A DNA stretch of 64,000 nt. Origin: Flavobacteriales bacterium (lineage in GTDB: Bacteria; Bacteroidota; Bacteroidia; UBA10329). Positions 9,524-17,509 of this stretch are shown here, in pieces; positions within the stretch are counted from its first letter, which is position 1; every line of letters starts with the position of its first letter. The translations under genes and the position numbers were made by a program. The DNA is taken from assembly GCA_021739695.1 (NCBI GenBank), contig JAIPBM010000002.1:1-64000 (forward strand). The letters are read 5' to 3'. A model generated the notes under the pieces. That model searched no databases. It saw nothing but the letters and a program-made list of their open reading frames with translations, and was not told the origin of the DNA.

Positions 9524-10237
9524 ATGAGATACATTTTTCTTTTCTCCTTTTTCATTTTCTCGCTGAACCTAGAGGCTCAAAACTGCCGAGGACAGATCAA
9601 CCCTCGGATGTTCCAAACACAATTGCAACAACTTCGCGGTTTGCCGCAGGAATCTGCCCGATTCAGGACAGCCATGCAGCAATTCGAACCGTTCTGCCTA
9701 AGCAGTGCACAGGTTTTTCAGGTATGTCAGATTTTGGGGCAAGATCCTTATCGAATCGATTTTGCCTTTAGCAGCTACCAACGAGTTATCGACCCTGAGA
9801 ATTTCTATGATGTTTATGATGCCTTGCAATTGTTCAGCAGCGCTTTTCGATTACACGATCTGATCGGAGGCATTGGCATTGAGTTGGTTCCCATTCCTCA
9901 GCCCGTTCCAGAACCGCAAGCAGTGCCCATTCCGCAGCCAATTTGTGAGGTTACCCCGCAAGATATGGCCGAAATAAAAGAGCTGATCAAAGCGGCCACC
10001 TTCAAAGATTCGATGGAGAAACAGGCCAAGATGATGGTGAAATCGAAGCAATGTTTCCGTGCCGACCAGATCGTTGAATTGCTTGGTGTTTTCACTTATG
10101 ATGATTCGAAACTGATGGTGGCCAAATATGCGTTCGATTATTGCATCGACACGCAGAATTACTACCGCGTGGTGAACGCGTTTACCTTCAAAAGCTATCA
10201 GGACGACCTGACTAAGTTTATTGCGGAAAGGAATTGA
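9524..10237 (+). CDS. Secreted DUF4476-type protein with two related halves
   Basis: 237 residues with a signal peptide (MRYIFLFSFFIFSLNLEAQ). The C-terminal ~95 residues match the DUF4476 pattern (F...I....F...QV..LL..F..DDSKL..AK.A......D..NYY.V...F.F...R..L..FI). The N-terminal half (residues 25-115) shows the same spacing: a Q/F-rich helix, then an F-S-x-x-Q-V-like CLSSAQVFQVCQIL and FYDVYDALQLFSS. It therefore seems to be a second, diverged copy. A short Pro-rich linker (PIPQPVPEPQ) joins them. DUF4476 proteins are common in Bacteroidota; function unknown. It lies 61 bases before the PqqD gene on the same strand and may be co-transcribed. Confidence 0.8.
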   Translation: MRYIFLFSFFIFSLNLEAQNCRGQINPRMFQTQLQQLRGLPQESARFRTAMQQFEPFCLSSAQVFQVCQILGQDPYRIDFAFSSYQRVIDPENFYDVYDALQLFSSAFRLHDLIGGIGIELVPIPQPVPEPQAVPIPQPICEVTPQDMAEIKELIKAATFKDSMEKQAKMMVKSKQCFRADQIVELLGVFTYDDSKLMVAKYAFDYCIDTQNYYRVVNAFTFKSYQDDLTKFIAERN

Positions 10238-10298
10238 CCGCAAAAGCTCGAGCCCTGATTCCGCCATTCTTCGTTAGTTTACATGTTCAAATTTTCAG

Positions 10299-10580
10299 AT
10301 GGATATTCAAAAACTTCGAGCATCAAAAAACGAATTGGCTGTGCGTGTCGTGGGTGAGGAAACTGTGCTTGTTCCCTTAAAAGGAAATGTGGCCGACCTG
10401 AACGAAATGTTTACGCTGAATGAAGTGGGTTCCTTTATTTGGGAATCGCTCGACACGTGCAACACCACCGAAGAAGTGGTTGCAAGCGTAGTGGCTGAAT
10501 TCGACATTGATGACGAAACCGCAACGAGCGATGTGTTGCAGTTTCTGAACAACTTAAGCGAATACCTCATCAACGACTAA
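10299..10580 (+). CDS. PqqD family peptide-binding chaperone
   Basis: 93 residues, typical PqqD size. Features: an N-terminal strand region (LAVRVVGEETVLVPLKGNVADLNEMF), a conserved LNEVGSFIWESLD and a C-terminal helical half with D..TA..DV..FLN.L. PqqD-like (RRE) domains bind leader peptides and pass them to RiPP tailoring enzymes such as radical SAM enzymes or proteases. Six bases separate it from the HprK-like gene, so the pair is an operon. No radical SAM enzyme and no obvious leader-bearing precursor lie within the window. Many free-standing Bacteroidota PqqD proteins have undefined targets. Confidence 0.88.
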   Translation: MDIQKLRASKNELAVRVVGEETVLVPLKGNVADLNEMFTLNEVGSFIWESLDTCNTTEEVVASVVAEFDIDDETATSDVLQFLNNLSEYLIND

Positions 10581-10586
10581 ATTCCT

Positions 10587-11462
10587 GTGGAAGTTCAGAT
10601 TGCCAATTTCCTTATCCGTATCAACCCAATGGAAGGAGCCATTGTCCAATTGGATGAAGGTTACGAGCCATTTGCTGTAAACGAGCCAAATCGCTTGGCC
10701 GACCTGACCGTGAATGCCTTTCCGTATTTGAGCGAAACGCTAGAGTTGCCAGACACGCATCTTTATCGGGCGTTTATGCCAACGGGCGAACTTTGGAGTG
10801 TGGCACGTTACGCGAGCGGTTATTGTTTCCGCGTGTACGACCCAGATGAACCGGGAAAGCTTCAGCAGATCTGTACCACCGATTCTGATTTCAAGCATTG
10901 GAACGTTTACATCGCTCCAGAAAACGAAACCGGAACGGTCATCTTTCCTCTCAAATATCCGCTCGGGCCATTGTTGATGTATTACCTGACGGTGAACAGC
11001 GATTCGATCATGATCCACTGTTCTGGGACTTGCGAAAACGGAACCGGGCGCATTTTCACGGGTGTTTCCGGAAAAGGGAAAAGCACCATGGCGCGCATTT
11101 GGTTTGATGCTGGTGCCGAAGTGCTGAATGACGACCGATTGATCATCCGCAAAGAAGCTGATGGCTATTATCTGTACAACACGCCCATGTTTTATGCCGA
11201 TGAACCTCGGTCGTGTAAACTGAGCGCAGCCTATATCATCCATCACGCTCCCGAAAATCAGGCGTCTGAACTAGGTGGAGCACAAGCTGTAGCGGCTTTG
11301 GCGGCCAATTGTATTCAGCATGGTTATAGCAAAACCTTGCTCGAACATCACCTCCATTTTCTAAGCGAACTGGCTGAACATATCTCAACTGTTTCTCTGG
11401 GATTTGTGCCTAACGAAACGGTCATTACCGCAATTCATGATCATGAACTCCGACACGCATAA
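10587..11462 (+). CDS. HPr kinase-like (HprK-related) protein
   Basis: 291 residues, GTG start. The C-terminal half has an HprK/PEP-carboxykinase-like P-loop (FTGVSGKGKSTMARIW, about residues 155-170) followed by LNDDR and a Y.TP....... segment; the N-terminal half is not recognisable. Relatives occur with PqqD-type genes, and in the paeninodin-type lasso peptide clusters an HprK-related kinase phosphorylates the peptide C-terminus. Here the partner set (PqqD, S26-like protease, PF14907-type nucleotidyltransferase) is similar but no lasso cyclase is present. A role phosphorylating a peptide or small molecule is inference; carbon-catabolite HPr phosphorylation is unlikely given the truncated fold. 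Confidence 0.8.
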   Translation: MEVQIANFLIRINPMEGAIVQLDEGYEPFAVNEPNRLADLTVNAFPYLSETLELPDTHLYRAFMPTGELWSVARYASGYCFRVYDPDEPGKLQQICTTDSDFKHWNVYIAPENETGTVIFPLKYPLGPLLMYYLTVNSDSIMIHCSGTCENGTGRIFTGVSGKGKSTMARIWFDAGAEVLNDDRLIIRKEADGYYLYNTPMFYADEPRSCKLSAAYIIHHAPENQASELGGAQAVAALAANCIQHGYSKTLLEHHLHFLSELAEHISTVSLGFVPNETVITAIHDHELRHA

Positions 11463-11955
11463 AGCGCTCGGTTTAGAGGAAGCCAAGGAAATTGGCGATC
11501 AATTGCTCTCGTCCGGTGTGCTTGTGCGTTTTCGTCTTGATGGCGTAAGTATGTTCCCTTTTCTACGTGCTGGAGATGTGGCTCAGGTGATGAAAACTCC
11601 TTTCAACGAACTCAAACCTGGGGAAATCATTGTGTTTGAACAAGAAGGAAGGTGGTTGGCGCATCGCTTGGTCAAAATCGTTTTCACAAATAAAGTAAGG
11701 TCAATTATTGCGCAAGGAGATAGCGTTCTACGGCCTGATAAATTGATAGGTGAAGGCAACTACCTTGGAACTCTGAAAACAGTTGAACGGAACGGCCGCG
11801 TCCGATCGCTTGAATCTAGCTATTCCCGTTTTTACGCCAGTTTGATGGTTTTTCTGCGACCACTTCCGCAAGTTTTTTGCCGCATACTGGTTCGCTTGCG
11901 GTCTTATAGCAAACGCTTGGCTCGGTTACTTTTTGGCCGCAATTCTCCCAATTAG
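11437..11955 (+). CDS. S24/S26-like serine protease (signal-peptidase fold, Ser/His type)
   Basis: About 172 residues from the ATG at 11437 (a second ATG at 11443 is equally possible); it overlaps the HprK-like gene by about 25 bases. Three boxes are visible: RLDGVSMFPFLRAGD (nucleophile Ser), GEIIVFEQEGRWLAHRLVKI (His-Arg box) and IIAQGDSVLRPDKL. The HR in place of a lysine box is the arrangement of SipW/ER-type signal peptidases, which use Ser/His rather than Ser/Lys. There is no clear N-terminal membrane helix; a basic amphipathic C-terminus (RPLPQVFCRILVRLRSYSKR) might attach to the membrane. Context suggests removal of a leader peptide from a modified peptide. The 3' end overlaps the convergent nucleotidyltransferase by 30 bases. 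Confidence 0.75.
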   Translation: MIMNSDTHKALGLEEAKEIGDQLLSSGVLVRFRLDGVSMFPFLRAGDVAQVMKTPFNELKPGEIIVFEQEGRWLAHRLVKIVFTNKVRSIIAQGDSVLRPDKLIGEGNYLGTLKTVERNGRVRSLESSYSRFYASLMVFLRPLPQVFCRILVRLRSYSKRLARLLFGRNSPN

Positions 11956-13137
11956 CGCCAATGCCAATTTATAGCTGAGTTGCATTGGTCGATAGATGTA
12001 CCATGGCCACAACCACTGACCTTCTGGCAAACGGTAAAGCGAACGCATGAATGTTGCGTCTGGAAAAATGATTCCAAACACAACTGCAATTCGTTCGGTT
12101 GATGAATCCAAACTCGTAATCCTTCGCTGTATTGTGGTCATTCGAGCTTCATGATAAACCGCTCGATCAGCATGCCTTCCAGTATAATGGTTCACAAATC
12201 GTTGATCTGCTTCATAAAAATCAAATTGTCCAAGACTAAATTCAGCAGGCAATACTACGTGCCAATATTTCTGACAGACAAACAGAACCTGCGACACAGG
12301 CTCAGCACAATCATACTTCATACACAGATCGCCAAAATACTTCCAATCAAATTCAGGATGCTGAAGAAGGAATTCCCGTATGTCGCAAAAGCTCAACAGC
12401 TTCATATCCGGTCCGAAAAGATGCTTGTGTAAATGAAGACACAGATGCTGCGCAAGCAACTCGGGAGAAAATTGATGGATGTAAAAACCTAAGAAATCCT
12501 CCGGTTCGGTCTTAGTCCAAAGTTCAATTGAGGTAATTTTCGCGCCCTGATTTCCATCGTAAAGATGTGTGTGTAACTCAATCTGCATACCATTCTTCAC
12601 CAACGTACAAGGATGGGCTTTGGCGAAGTGCTCAGCCTCGGTCTTCGAATAGCCTTGCGCCCACTTTGCATCCCAACCACGCTGCTGCATTAATTCGCAA
12701 ACTCGTTGAAGATGCTCTTTCTTAATCAGCACATCAATATCGCTAAGGTGCCTCAAACTCAGGTTACGATAAACCTTCTCGCTCAGGTAAATTCCTTTGA
12801 GCGGTACTACTGGAATCTGAGCTTCATTTAGCAGATCGAGCATCTCCAAAAAAACCTGCTGCAATCGCATGTTCCGAACCAGCACCTGATTCTGAAGGTT
12901 CGAAAATTTGCTAAGAACGCCAGGTGGAACCAACGCTTTGGTTGATTCTTCTGAAAGCGTCTGAAAAAGTATGGGGGCAATGTGGCTTCCGATGGCACGC
13001 GTGACCAACAGATTCCAATCGTTTATTTCGGCACAGCAACGCGCAACTGTTTTGCGTTCGTCTTCGCTTAGTTGCAGCTTGCTGCCTAAAAAAATAAGTT
13101 GATCAACGGCCGTTATCTCCACTTCGAAATATAGCAC
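11926..13137 (-). CDS. Nucleotidyltransferase family protein (PF14907-like)
   Basis: 403 residues, GTG start (another GTG lies five codons in; there is no early ATG). The diagnostic segment is PVVPLKGIYLSEKVYRNLSLRHLSDIDVLIKKEHL: a G.....Y.....R...DID.L nucleotidyltransferase-type core with DID as the probable metal-binding acidic pair. The rest is helical. Members of this family appear in lasso-peptide and other RiPP clusters beside HprK-like kinases and PqqD-type proteins, which matches the convergent neighbours here. It is also on the same strand as, and 54 bases after, the ACP gene, so it might be read through from the dar operon. Substrate unknown. Confidence 0.82.
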   Translation of the reverse strand: MLYFEVEITAVDQLIFLGSKLQLSEDERKTVARCCAEINDWNLLVTRAIGSHIAPILFQTLSEESTKALVPPGVLSKFSNLQNQVLVRNMRLQQVFLEMLDLLNEAQIPVVPLKGIYLSEKVYRNLSLRHLSDIDVLIKKEHLQRVCELMQQRGWDAKWAQGYSKTEAEHFAKAHPCTLVKNGMQIELHTHLYDGNQGAKITSIELWTKTEPEDFLGFYIHQFSPELLAQHLCLHLHKHLFGPDMKLLSFCDIREFLLQHPEFDWKYFGDLCMKYDCAEPVSQVLFVCQKYWHVVLPAEFSLGQFDFYEADQRFVNHYTGRHADRAVYHEARMTTIQRRITSLDSSTERIAVVFGIIFPDATFMRSLYRLPEGQWLWPWYIYRPMQLSYKLALALIGRIAAKK

Positions 13138-13191
13138 ATAAACCCTAGTTGGGCGGCCAACAGAAGTTTCAAATCGAGAATGACGGAATTT

Positions 13192-13449
13192 CTAAGAATT
13201 GGCCTGAATGTAATCGGCCATGGTTTTGATGGAATAGAACACGCTCTTTCCTTCTTCTGGATCCGCGATCTGAATGTTGAACTCTTTGTTCAGAAGCACA
13301 ATCAGCTCCAAGGCGTCAATGGAATCCAAGCCAATTCCATCATCACCGAACAATGGATCGTTGGCATCAATATCTGCCGGAGTAAGGTCTTCCAGATTGA
13401 GGGTTTCAATGATCTGAACTTTCAACTTTTCAATCAATTCTGCTGCCAT
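13192..13449 (-). CDS. Acyl carrier protein of the dar locus
   Basis: 85 residues with the phosphopantetheine site GIGLDSIDALEL (Ser43). The LT..DI..NDPLFGDD..GLDSIDALEL pattern is of the kind found with aryl-polyene and dialkylresorcinol enzymes rather than the housekeeping AcpP motif (DSL). It is the last of four co-oriented genes (DarA, DarB, hotdog dehydratase, ACP) and probably carries the acyl chain that the ketosynthase and dehydratase work on. A solitary GC-rich repeat sits in the 89-base gap before it. Confidence 0.9.
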   Translation of the reverse strand: MAAELIEKLKVQIIETLNLEDLTPADIDANDPLFGDDGIGLDSIDALELIVLLNKEFNIQIADPEEGKSVFYSIKTMADYIQANS

Positions 13450-13492
13450 TGCTTGTTGTGTATTCTGATGCGAATTTGTTTAAATAAATCTA

Positions 13493-13534
13493 ATCCCCCG
13501 CCTTGTTCCTCGGCACCCCAATTAAAAGTGGGAA
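13493..13534. repeat. Solo copy of the GC-rich palindromic repeat family
   Basis: In the gap between the dehydratase and ACP genes: ATCCCCCGCCTTGTTCCTCG, then GCACCCCAATTAAAAGTGGG and AAC. This matches, with several changes, the copies at 44202-44243, 51385-51424 and 51779-51822 (TCCCCCGCCTCGTTCCTCGG next to a CCCTTTAAAAGGG core). No inverted partner is nearby, so it is a single arm inside a biosynthetic operon. Confidence 0.7.
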
Positions 13535-13538
13535 CCAC

Positions 13539-13997
13539 TTACGCTTTTGTTCCTTGATTTTCCTGACTCAAGAATATCTTCATTTCACAGCTTGCTATCA
13601 CATTTCTACCACACTGAACCGAAGCTTCTACCACTTGCATGCCCATTACTTCGTGCATTACCGTTACATTGGTTTTCAGCACCGAACCAACTGAAGGCAA
13701 GTCCTGTACAAGGAAGTTTTTTAGTGCGCCTATAAAGCCGATGGGTGGTTCTTTCATCTCTCCACCAACTTGTATTTGTTGCGAGAAATGATAACCAGAC
13801 CGCAAAGCCGAAGTTTGAGCGATATTCTCCATTAATCCTGAAGGCAACAATTTTCCGTCACGAACAAAAAGATGTCCTTCTTCTACATGAAATTCGGAGA
13901 TGGAGATGTTTTCCGAATGAGAGATCAAGCCATGAACGACTACGATCGGTGCTCGTTGCGGGATGAACTTCAGAACGTCTTCTCGGCCAACGAGCAT
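13539..13997 (-). CDS. FabZ/ApeP-like hotdog 3-hydroxyacyl-ACP dehydratase
   Basis: 152 residues. The start MLVGREDVLKFIPQRAPIVVVHGL has the FabZ-type IPQR.P...V pattern, and LLPSGLMENIAQTSALRSGY corresponds to the hotdog helix (GLMEN.AQ..A). This aligns better with the ApeP/FabZ-like dehydratases of aryl-polyene and flexirubin loci than with housekeeping FabZ. Likely removes water from a 3-hydroxyacyl-ACP to give the polyene or alkyl precursor. Four bases after the DarB stop and upstream of the ACP. Confidence 0.82.
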   Translation of the reverse strand: MLVGREDVLKFIPQRAPIVVVHGLISHSENISISEFHVEEGHLFVRDGKLLPSGLMENIAQTSALRSGYHFSQQIQVGGEMKEPPIGFIGALKNFLVQDLPSVGSVLKTNVTVMHEVMGMQVVEASVQCGRNVIASCEMKIFLSQENQGTKA

Positions 13998-14001
13998 GTT
14001 T

Positions 14002-15126
14002 TCAGCAAACAGTTAGAAGCGCGTAAGCGTAGGAGAAACGGGCACTTTCAGGCACCATAAGAAGCAATTTTTGCCCTTTCTGAAGCTTTCCAGAATTAAA
14101 CAGTTGCTCAAGCATGATGTATATGGAAGCAGAACCAACGTTGCCAACCTCTACAAGATTGGTGTACCACTTATCCTCCGTTATTTCCATACCATCTGAC
14201 ACCAATTGATCGTAAACCTGCTTACGAAAGAAGTTTGAAGAAAGATGAGGAAGGAAATAATCTACCGATGAAACATCCAGGTTTCTGCGCTTTGCAATTT
14301 CTGTCAGGTACTTTCCGCCCAAAGGAACGATGGTGCTTCCAAGCAATTTCACATCCTGTTTCATGGCAAACACAGAATGATCCAGCCATTCTGTAGGTTC
14401 AAATTCTTTCCAAGATCTGACCGAACCATCTTCGCGTTTATCAGAAGCCGAATACATGCACGTTTCGTACTCATGTGCGTAGGATCTGCTCTCAATCCAC
14501 TCTATTTTCAAGGAAATTCCATTCTCGTTCGGCTTGTCTTGCATGAGGGCTGCACCAGAACCATCTGAAAGCATCCAGCGCAGAAAATCCTTTTCAAAAC
14601 CGATGAATGGATTGCTTTCCAATTCTGATTCTGAACGCGATTCTGCTTCAAAGTTCCGCGCCATCATCATTGGCGAAATGAGCTCAGAACCGGCAGATAC
14701 CGCATTGCTGGTTTCCCCAGCTTTTATGCTCAGATAACCGAATTTCATGGCGTGAATTCCAGAGCAGCACGCACCAGATGGTGACATGATCTCCATTTGG
14801 CTGTTCAACAAACCATGAACCATAGCGGTGTGCGATGGAAGCGTCTGATCAGAAGCAGATGTTCCACAAGACAACAATTCAATCTCTGATTCTGGAATGC
14901 CAAGGGCACGAACCGCCTCTACCACCATTTCTGCATTGGTATGCGTCAGCGTTCCGTCTGCTTTCAGTGAATAATACCTTGATCGGATGCCATTATTACG
15001 CAGCACGATCCTGCGTGCTCGAGATGGTTTTCCACCTATCATGCCCAAATGCGACTCCATTTCATCGTTAGAAACAGGTTCGTTCGGCAAAAACTTGGCT
15101 AATGCTGTAATGTAGACTTCCTTCAA
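14002..15126 (-). CDS. darB: DarB-like beta-ketoacyl-ACP synthase III
   Basis: 374 residues, TTG start (MKEVYITALAKFLPNEPVSN; no ATG until the MESHLG inside the conserved region). Thiolase-fold ketosynthase III with the Cys-His-Asn triad visible: Cys in SPSGACCSGIHAMKFG (GACCSG), His in YFLPHLSSN and Asn in VEVGNVGSASIY. The length and NEPVSNDEME opening match the DarB branch, the ketosynthase that joins two acyl chains in dialkylresorcinol and flexirubin synthesis. Followed 4 bases later by the dehydratase and preceded by DarA, the expected partner. Confidence 0.88.
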   Translation of the reverse strand: MKEVYITALAKFLPNEPVSNDEMESHLGMIGGKPSRARRIVLRNNGIRSRYYSLKADGTLTHTNAEMVVEAVRALGIPESEIELLSCGTSASDQTLPSHTAMVHGLLNSQMEIMSPSGACCSGIHAMKFGYLSIKAGETSNAVSAGSELISPMMMARNFEAESRSESELESNPFIGFEKDFLRWMLSDGSGAALMQDKPNENGISLKIEWIESRSYAHEYETCMYSASDKREDGSVRSWKEFEPTEWLDHSVFAMKQDVKLLGSTIVPLGGKYLTEIAKRRNLDVSSVDYFLPHLSSNFFRKQVYDQLVSDGMEITEDKWYTNLVEVGNVGSASIYIMLEQLFNSGKLQKGQKLLLMVPESARFSYAYALLTVC

Positions 15127-15216
15127 CTTCGCAATCTAAATGGGGCGGCTAAAAAGCCGCGCAAAGGTATGTTTGGTGAACGTTAAATTCAAATAAGTAG
15201 ATTCTCGTAAAAATGT

Positions 15217-16134
15217 TCACTCATTAAGCGAATTCTGTTTGTAGTAACGAATCTCGGCAGACAATTCTTTTCGCTTAATGACAGAAATCAAGAATGAAGA
15301 AATTGTTGTGATGGGAGAAAGGATGAAAGCCCCAATGGGCAACAGATAGGACAGCAGACTGACGCGGCCCATTCGAGCCCTGTCGTAAAACCCGCCTTTC
15401 TTACTCAGAAAACCGGCATACATACCAAAAAGCTTGGTGGCTCTTTTTTCAAGAATCACCAATGATGGATTAATCTCCACGGCACCAAGCGCGTTCAGTT
15501 CTTGCTGCATGTCGGATAGATCATTGCTCTTCAAGCGATTCAAAATCACCTTGCCAAATCGGCTGCTTTTTTCAATGTCATCTTGAATTATACCAGCGCG
15601 TGGAAATCCCCAGAAAGGGTCTTTCTTTCCATAAAACATCCACCTTATAATAGTAATGATGCTGACCAGGTTTTTGTTCCTATCTATGAGAACGATGTTT
15701 CCGATGAGGTCGGCTTGCAGATTCTTTAGATGTCGTTTCACCTTTTCTTGAGCCAATACCCACATGTTGCGCGACCCCAAGAGCGTGATCACCTTTTTAC
15801 CATTGAATATCCGTTGCGCGGCTGGATGTTGCAGTAAACTTGAAATTGGAATGCTCGGATTGAGATACCAAACGGTGTAAGCAAGAACAACGAGGTCGTA
15901 ATTCTTTGAGTCGTCCACTTCTATCGGTTTCAATTTAAACGGAGTTCCATAGACAGATTCGGGAAATGCATTAAAAAACTCCAAGCGGGTCCAAGGAAAA
16001 GGAAACGTGTGTTCCGTTTCAACTTTGACGAAATCCACTTCTGTTAATGGGTCGCTTACCAACGGAGAAAGACAATTTTTGGCAATCTCTTGCAATTGTC
16101 CGGTCTGCGAATAATAGAGTACGAGAATCTTCAT
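15217..16134 (-). CDS. darA: DarA-like dialkylresorcinol-forming enzyme (flavodoxin-like)
   Basis: 305 residues. The N-terminus ILVLYYSQTGQLQEIAK is a flavodoxin-like phosphate loop and TFPFPWTRLEFFNAFPESVYG is characteristic of the protein annotated as DarA in flavobacteria. A C-terminal hydrophobic stretch (SLLSYLLPIGAFILSPITTI) suggests a membrane association. With DarB it makes the 2,5-dialkylresorcinol part of flexirubin-type pigments; reports assign DarA a condensing or aromatising role and I cannot separate these from sequence. First gene of the four-gene operon; no other flexirubin genes are in the window, so the rest of the pathway would have to be elsewhere. Confidence 0.88.
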   Translation of the reverse strand: MKILVLYYSQTGQLQEIAKNCLSPLVSDPLTEVDFVKVETEHTFPFPWTRLEFFNAFPESVYGTPFKLKPIEVDDSKNYDLVVLAYTVWYLNPSIPISSLLQHPAAQRIFNGKKVITLLGSRNMWVLAQEKVKRHLKNLQADLIGNIVLIDRNKNLVSIITIIRWMFYGKKDPFWGFPRAGIIQDDIEKSSRFGKVILNRLKSNDLSDMQQELNALGAVEINPSLVILEKRATKLFGMYAGFLSKKGGFYDRARMGRVSLLSYLLPIGAFILSPITTISSFLISVIKRKELSAEIRYYKQNSLNE

Positions 16135-16291
16135 TTTCTACAGCAACAATGATATTCACTTTTTATGGTTTACGGCCAAATTGGTCGCTCATCAAATTAA
16201 GCATGTCGTTTGTCGGTTAATGGAAACAGTAAAAGCAAACCACCGTTAAGAAATCCAGAACGCATCGAAACAATAGAAAAATATAAAGATC

Positions 16292-16426
16292 ATGGAAACA
16301 GGAACAGCCACTAAACGATTGACAGCTTCAGAGCAGCGATTTGCAAACGAAATTCGCGTGATGCTACAAATGTCACTCACCGAGCTTTTGTTGGTGGAAA
16401 AAACAAGAATGCCGATTGGTATTTGA
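16292..16426 (+). CDS. Possible 44-residue small protein
   Basis: In a 450-base gap, an ATG-started ORF encodes METGTATKRLTASEQRFANE, then IRVMLQMSLTELLLVEKTRM and PIGI. It is predicted amphipathic-helical with no signal peptide. It is followed 28 bases later by a strong intrinsic terminator, which implies a short transcript of its own and is the main argument that something is expressed here. No promoter box was clear upstream. It could be a small protein or a small RNA with an incidental ORF. The rest of the gap, 16135-16291, holds nothing else I can identify. Confidence 0.4.
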   Translation: METGTATKRLTASEQRFANEIRVMLQMSLTELLLVEKTRMPIGI

Positions 16427-16453
16427 GCCTAAATCGGAAAAAGGAACTGTGTA

Positions 16454-16487
16454 AAAACGGCCAGAGACGATTCTCTGGCCGTTTTTT
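16454..16487 (+). terminator. Strong intrinsic terminator
   Basis: AAACGGCCAGAGA, loop CGAT, TCTCTGGCCGTTTTTT: a perfect GC-rich stem with a T-run, about 28 bases after the 44-codon ORF. Confidence 0.85.
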
Positions 16488-16523
16488 GTTCCCAAAAAAT
16501 GTTGTTTGATAATTAGAATTGGC

Positions 16524-16551
16524 TTTGGAACATATTGGTTTTATATCTTTG
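16524..16551 (+). promoter_or_regulatory. Bacteroidota-type promoter for the T9SS cargo gene at 16585
   Basis: TTTG at 16524-16527 and TATCTTTG at 16544-16551, a full match to the TAnnTTTG -7 consensus, with 16 bases between them (slightly short). It lies 33 bases before the ATG and directly after a terminator. Confidence 0.55.
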
Positions 16552-16584
16552 GCCTACACTTAAACAAAAATCAACTCCAGTAAA

Positions 16585-17406
16585 ATGAAAAAAACTCTAC
16601 TTTCTATTTTGACTTTGGGATTTGCATTGGGCGTTAACGCTCAGATGTACAATCCATCTGCATCTGCTCTTCCAGCAGGAACAAAAGATGTTGCTTACGC
16701 AGGTCAAGTGATCAACTTCACCGTACCAGCAGTATCTACTGTTGATGGTGCAACTGTTGGCGCTGCTGTTGCTGCTGCATTTCCACAAGCTGCTGCCTTC
16801 ACTGGTTTCCTTGCTGGTCAGAACTTTCCGTTGAACGTTTCTTCAACTACACTAAGCGTTTCTGGCCTTCCTGCAGGAGTAACTGCAACTTGCGATGCAA
16901 CTCCATGTACTTACGTTGCTAATGCTGCTGGAAGCATCACTTTGGCTGGAACTCCAACTGCAGCAGGTATGTTCACAATTGACATCACTACACTGACTTC
17001 TGGAGAAGCTGACCTTTCACAATTTGCAGGTCAATTGGCAACTTTCGGAATTCCTTCTTCATTTGCTATTCCACAACCGATTCCAGGAGCTTTGGATGAA
17101 ACTGGATACACAATGAATGTGGCTGATCCGAACGGGATTGAAGAAAACAATGAGGTTTTCTCATTAGGTCTTTACCCAAACCCAACTGATGGTCTTGCTA
17201 CATTGAACATCAATTCTTCAGTTGCTGGAATGACTACTATTGAAGTTTATTCTATCACTGGTGCATTGGTTCAAACAAGCACCAAAGCAATCCGTTTGGG
17301 TGCCAACCGTTTGAATCTGGATCTTACTGGTGTTCCTGCTGGAATCTATTTGGTAAAAGCTGACATCAATGGTCACCAAGCTTTGATCAGAACTCAAAAG
17401 AAATAA
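16585..17406 (+). CDS. T9SS type A sorting-domain protein, Ala/Thr-rich
   Basis: 273 residues: signal peptide MKKTLLSILTLGFALGVNAQ, a low-complexity body rich in Ala, Thr and Val containing Ig-like strands (LPAGVTATCDATPCTYVAN with a possible disulfide, GTPTAAGMFTIDITT), and a type A tail from about residue 198 (LGLYPNPTDGLATLNINSS, then VYSITGALVQ and PAGIYLVKADINGHQ). The tail is the normal T9SS signal for export and surface attachment. Own promoter and terminator, so monocistronic. Biased, strong codon choice and the tidy promoter suggest a well-expressed surface protein. Confidence 0.88.
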   Translation: MKKTLLSILTLGFALGVNAQMYNPSASALPAGTKDVAYAGQVINFTVPAVSTVDGATVGAAVAAAFPQAAAFTGFLAGQNFPLNVSSTTLSVSGLPAGVTATCDATPCTYVANAAGSITLAGTPTAAGMFTIDITTLTSGEADLSQFAGQLATFGIPSSFAIPQPIPGALDETGYTMNVADPNGIEENNEVFSLGLYPNPTDGLATLNINSSVAGMTTIEVYSITGALVQTSTKAIRLGANRLNLDLTGVPAGIYLVKADINGHQALIRTQKK

Positions 17407-17426
17407 TCTGAACACATTCAGGTGTA

Positions 17427-17457
17427 AAAAGGCGGTGAAATTTCACCGCCTTTTTTA
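17427..17457 (+). terminator. Intrinsic terminator after the T9SS cargo gene
   Basis: AAAAGGCGGTGAAATTTCAC, then CGCCTTTTTT: a perfect stem ending in a T-run, 21 bases after the stop. Confidence 0.85.
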
Positions 17458-17509
17458 TTTCCCTCAGATCAACACATCACTCGGCCACTAAGTATTATTT
17501 TTACCCACC

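Noticed and set aside
10587..11462. HprK-like protein as the classical HPr kinase/phosphorylase
   Set aside because: Lacks the full HprK N-terminal domain and sits with PqqD and protease genes rather than PTS genes.
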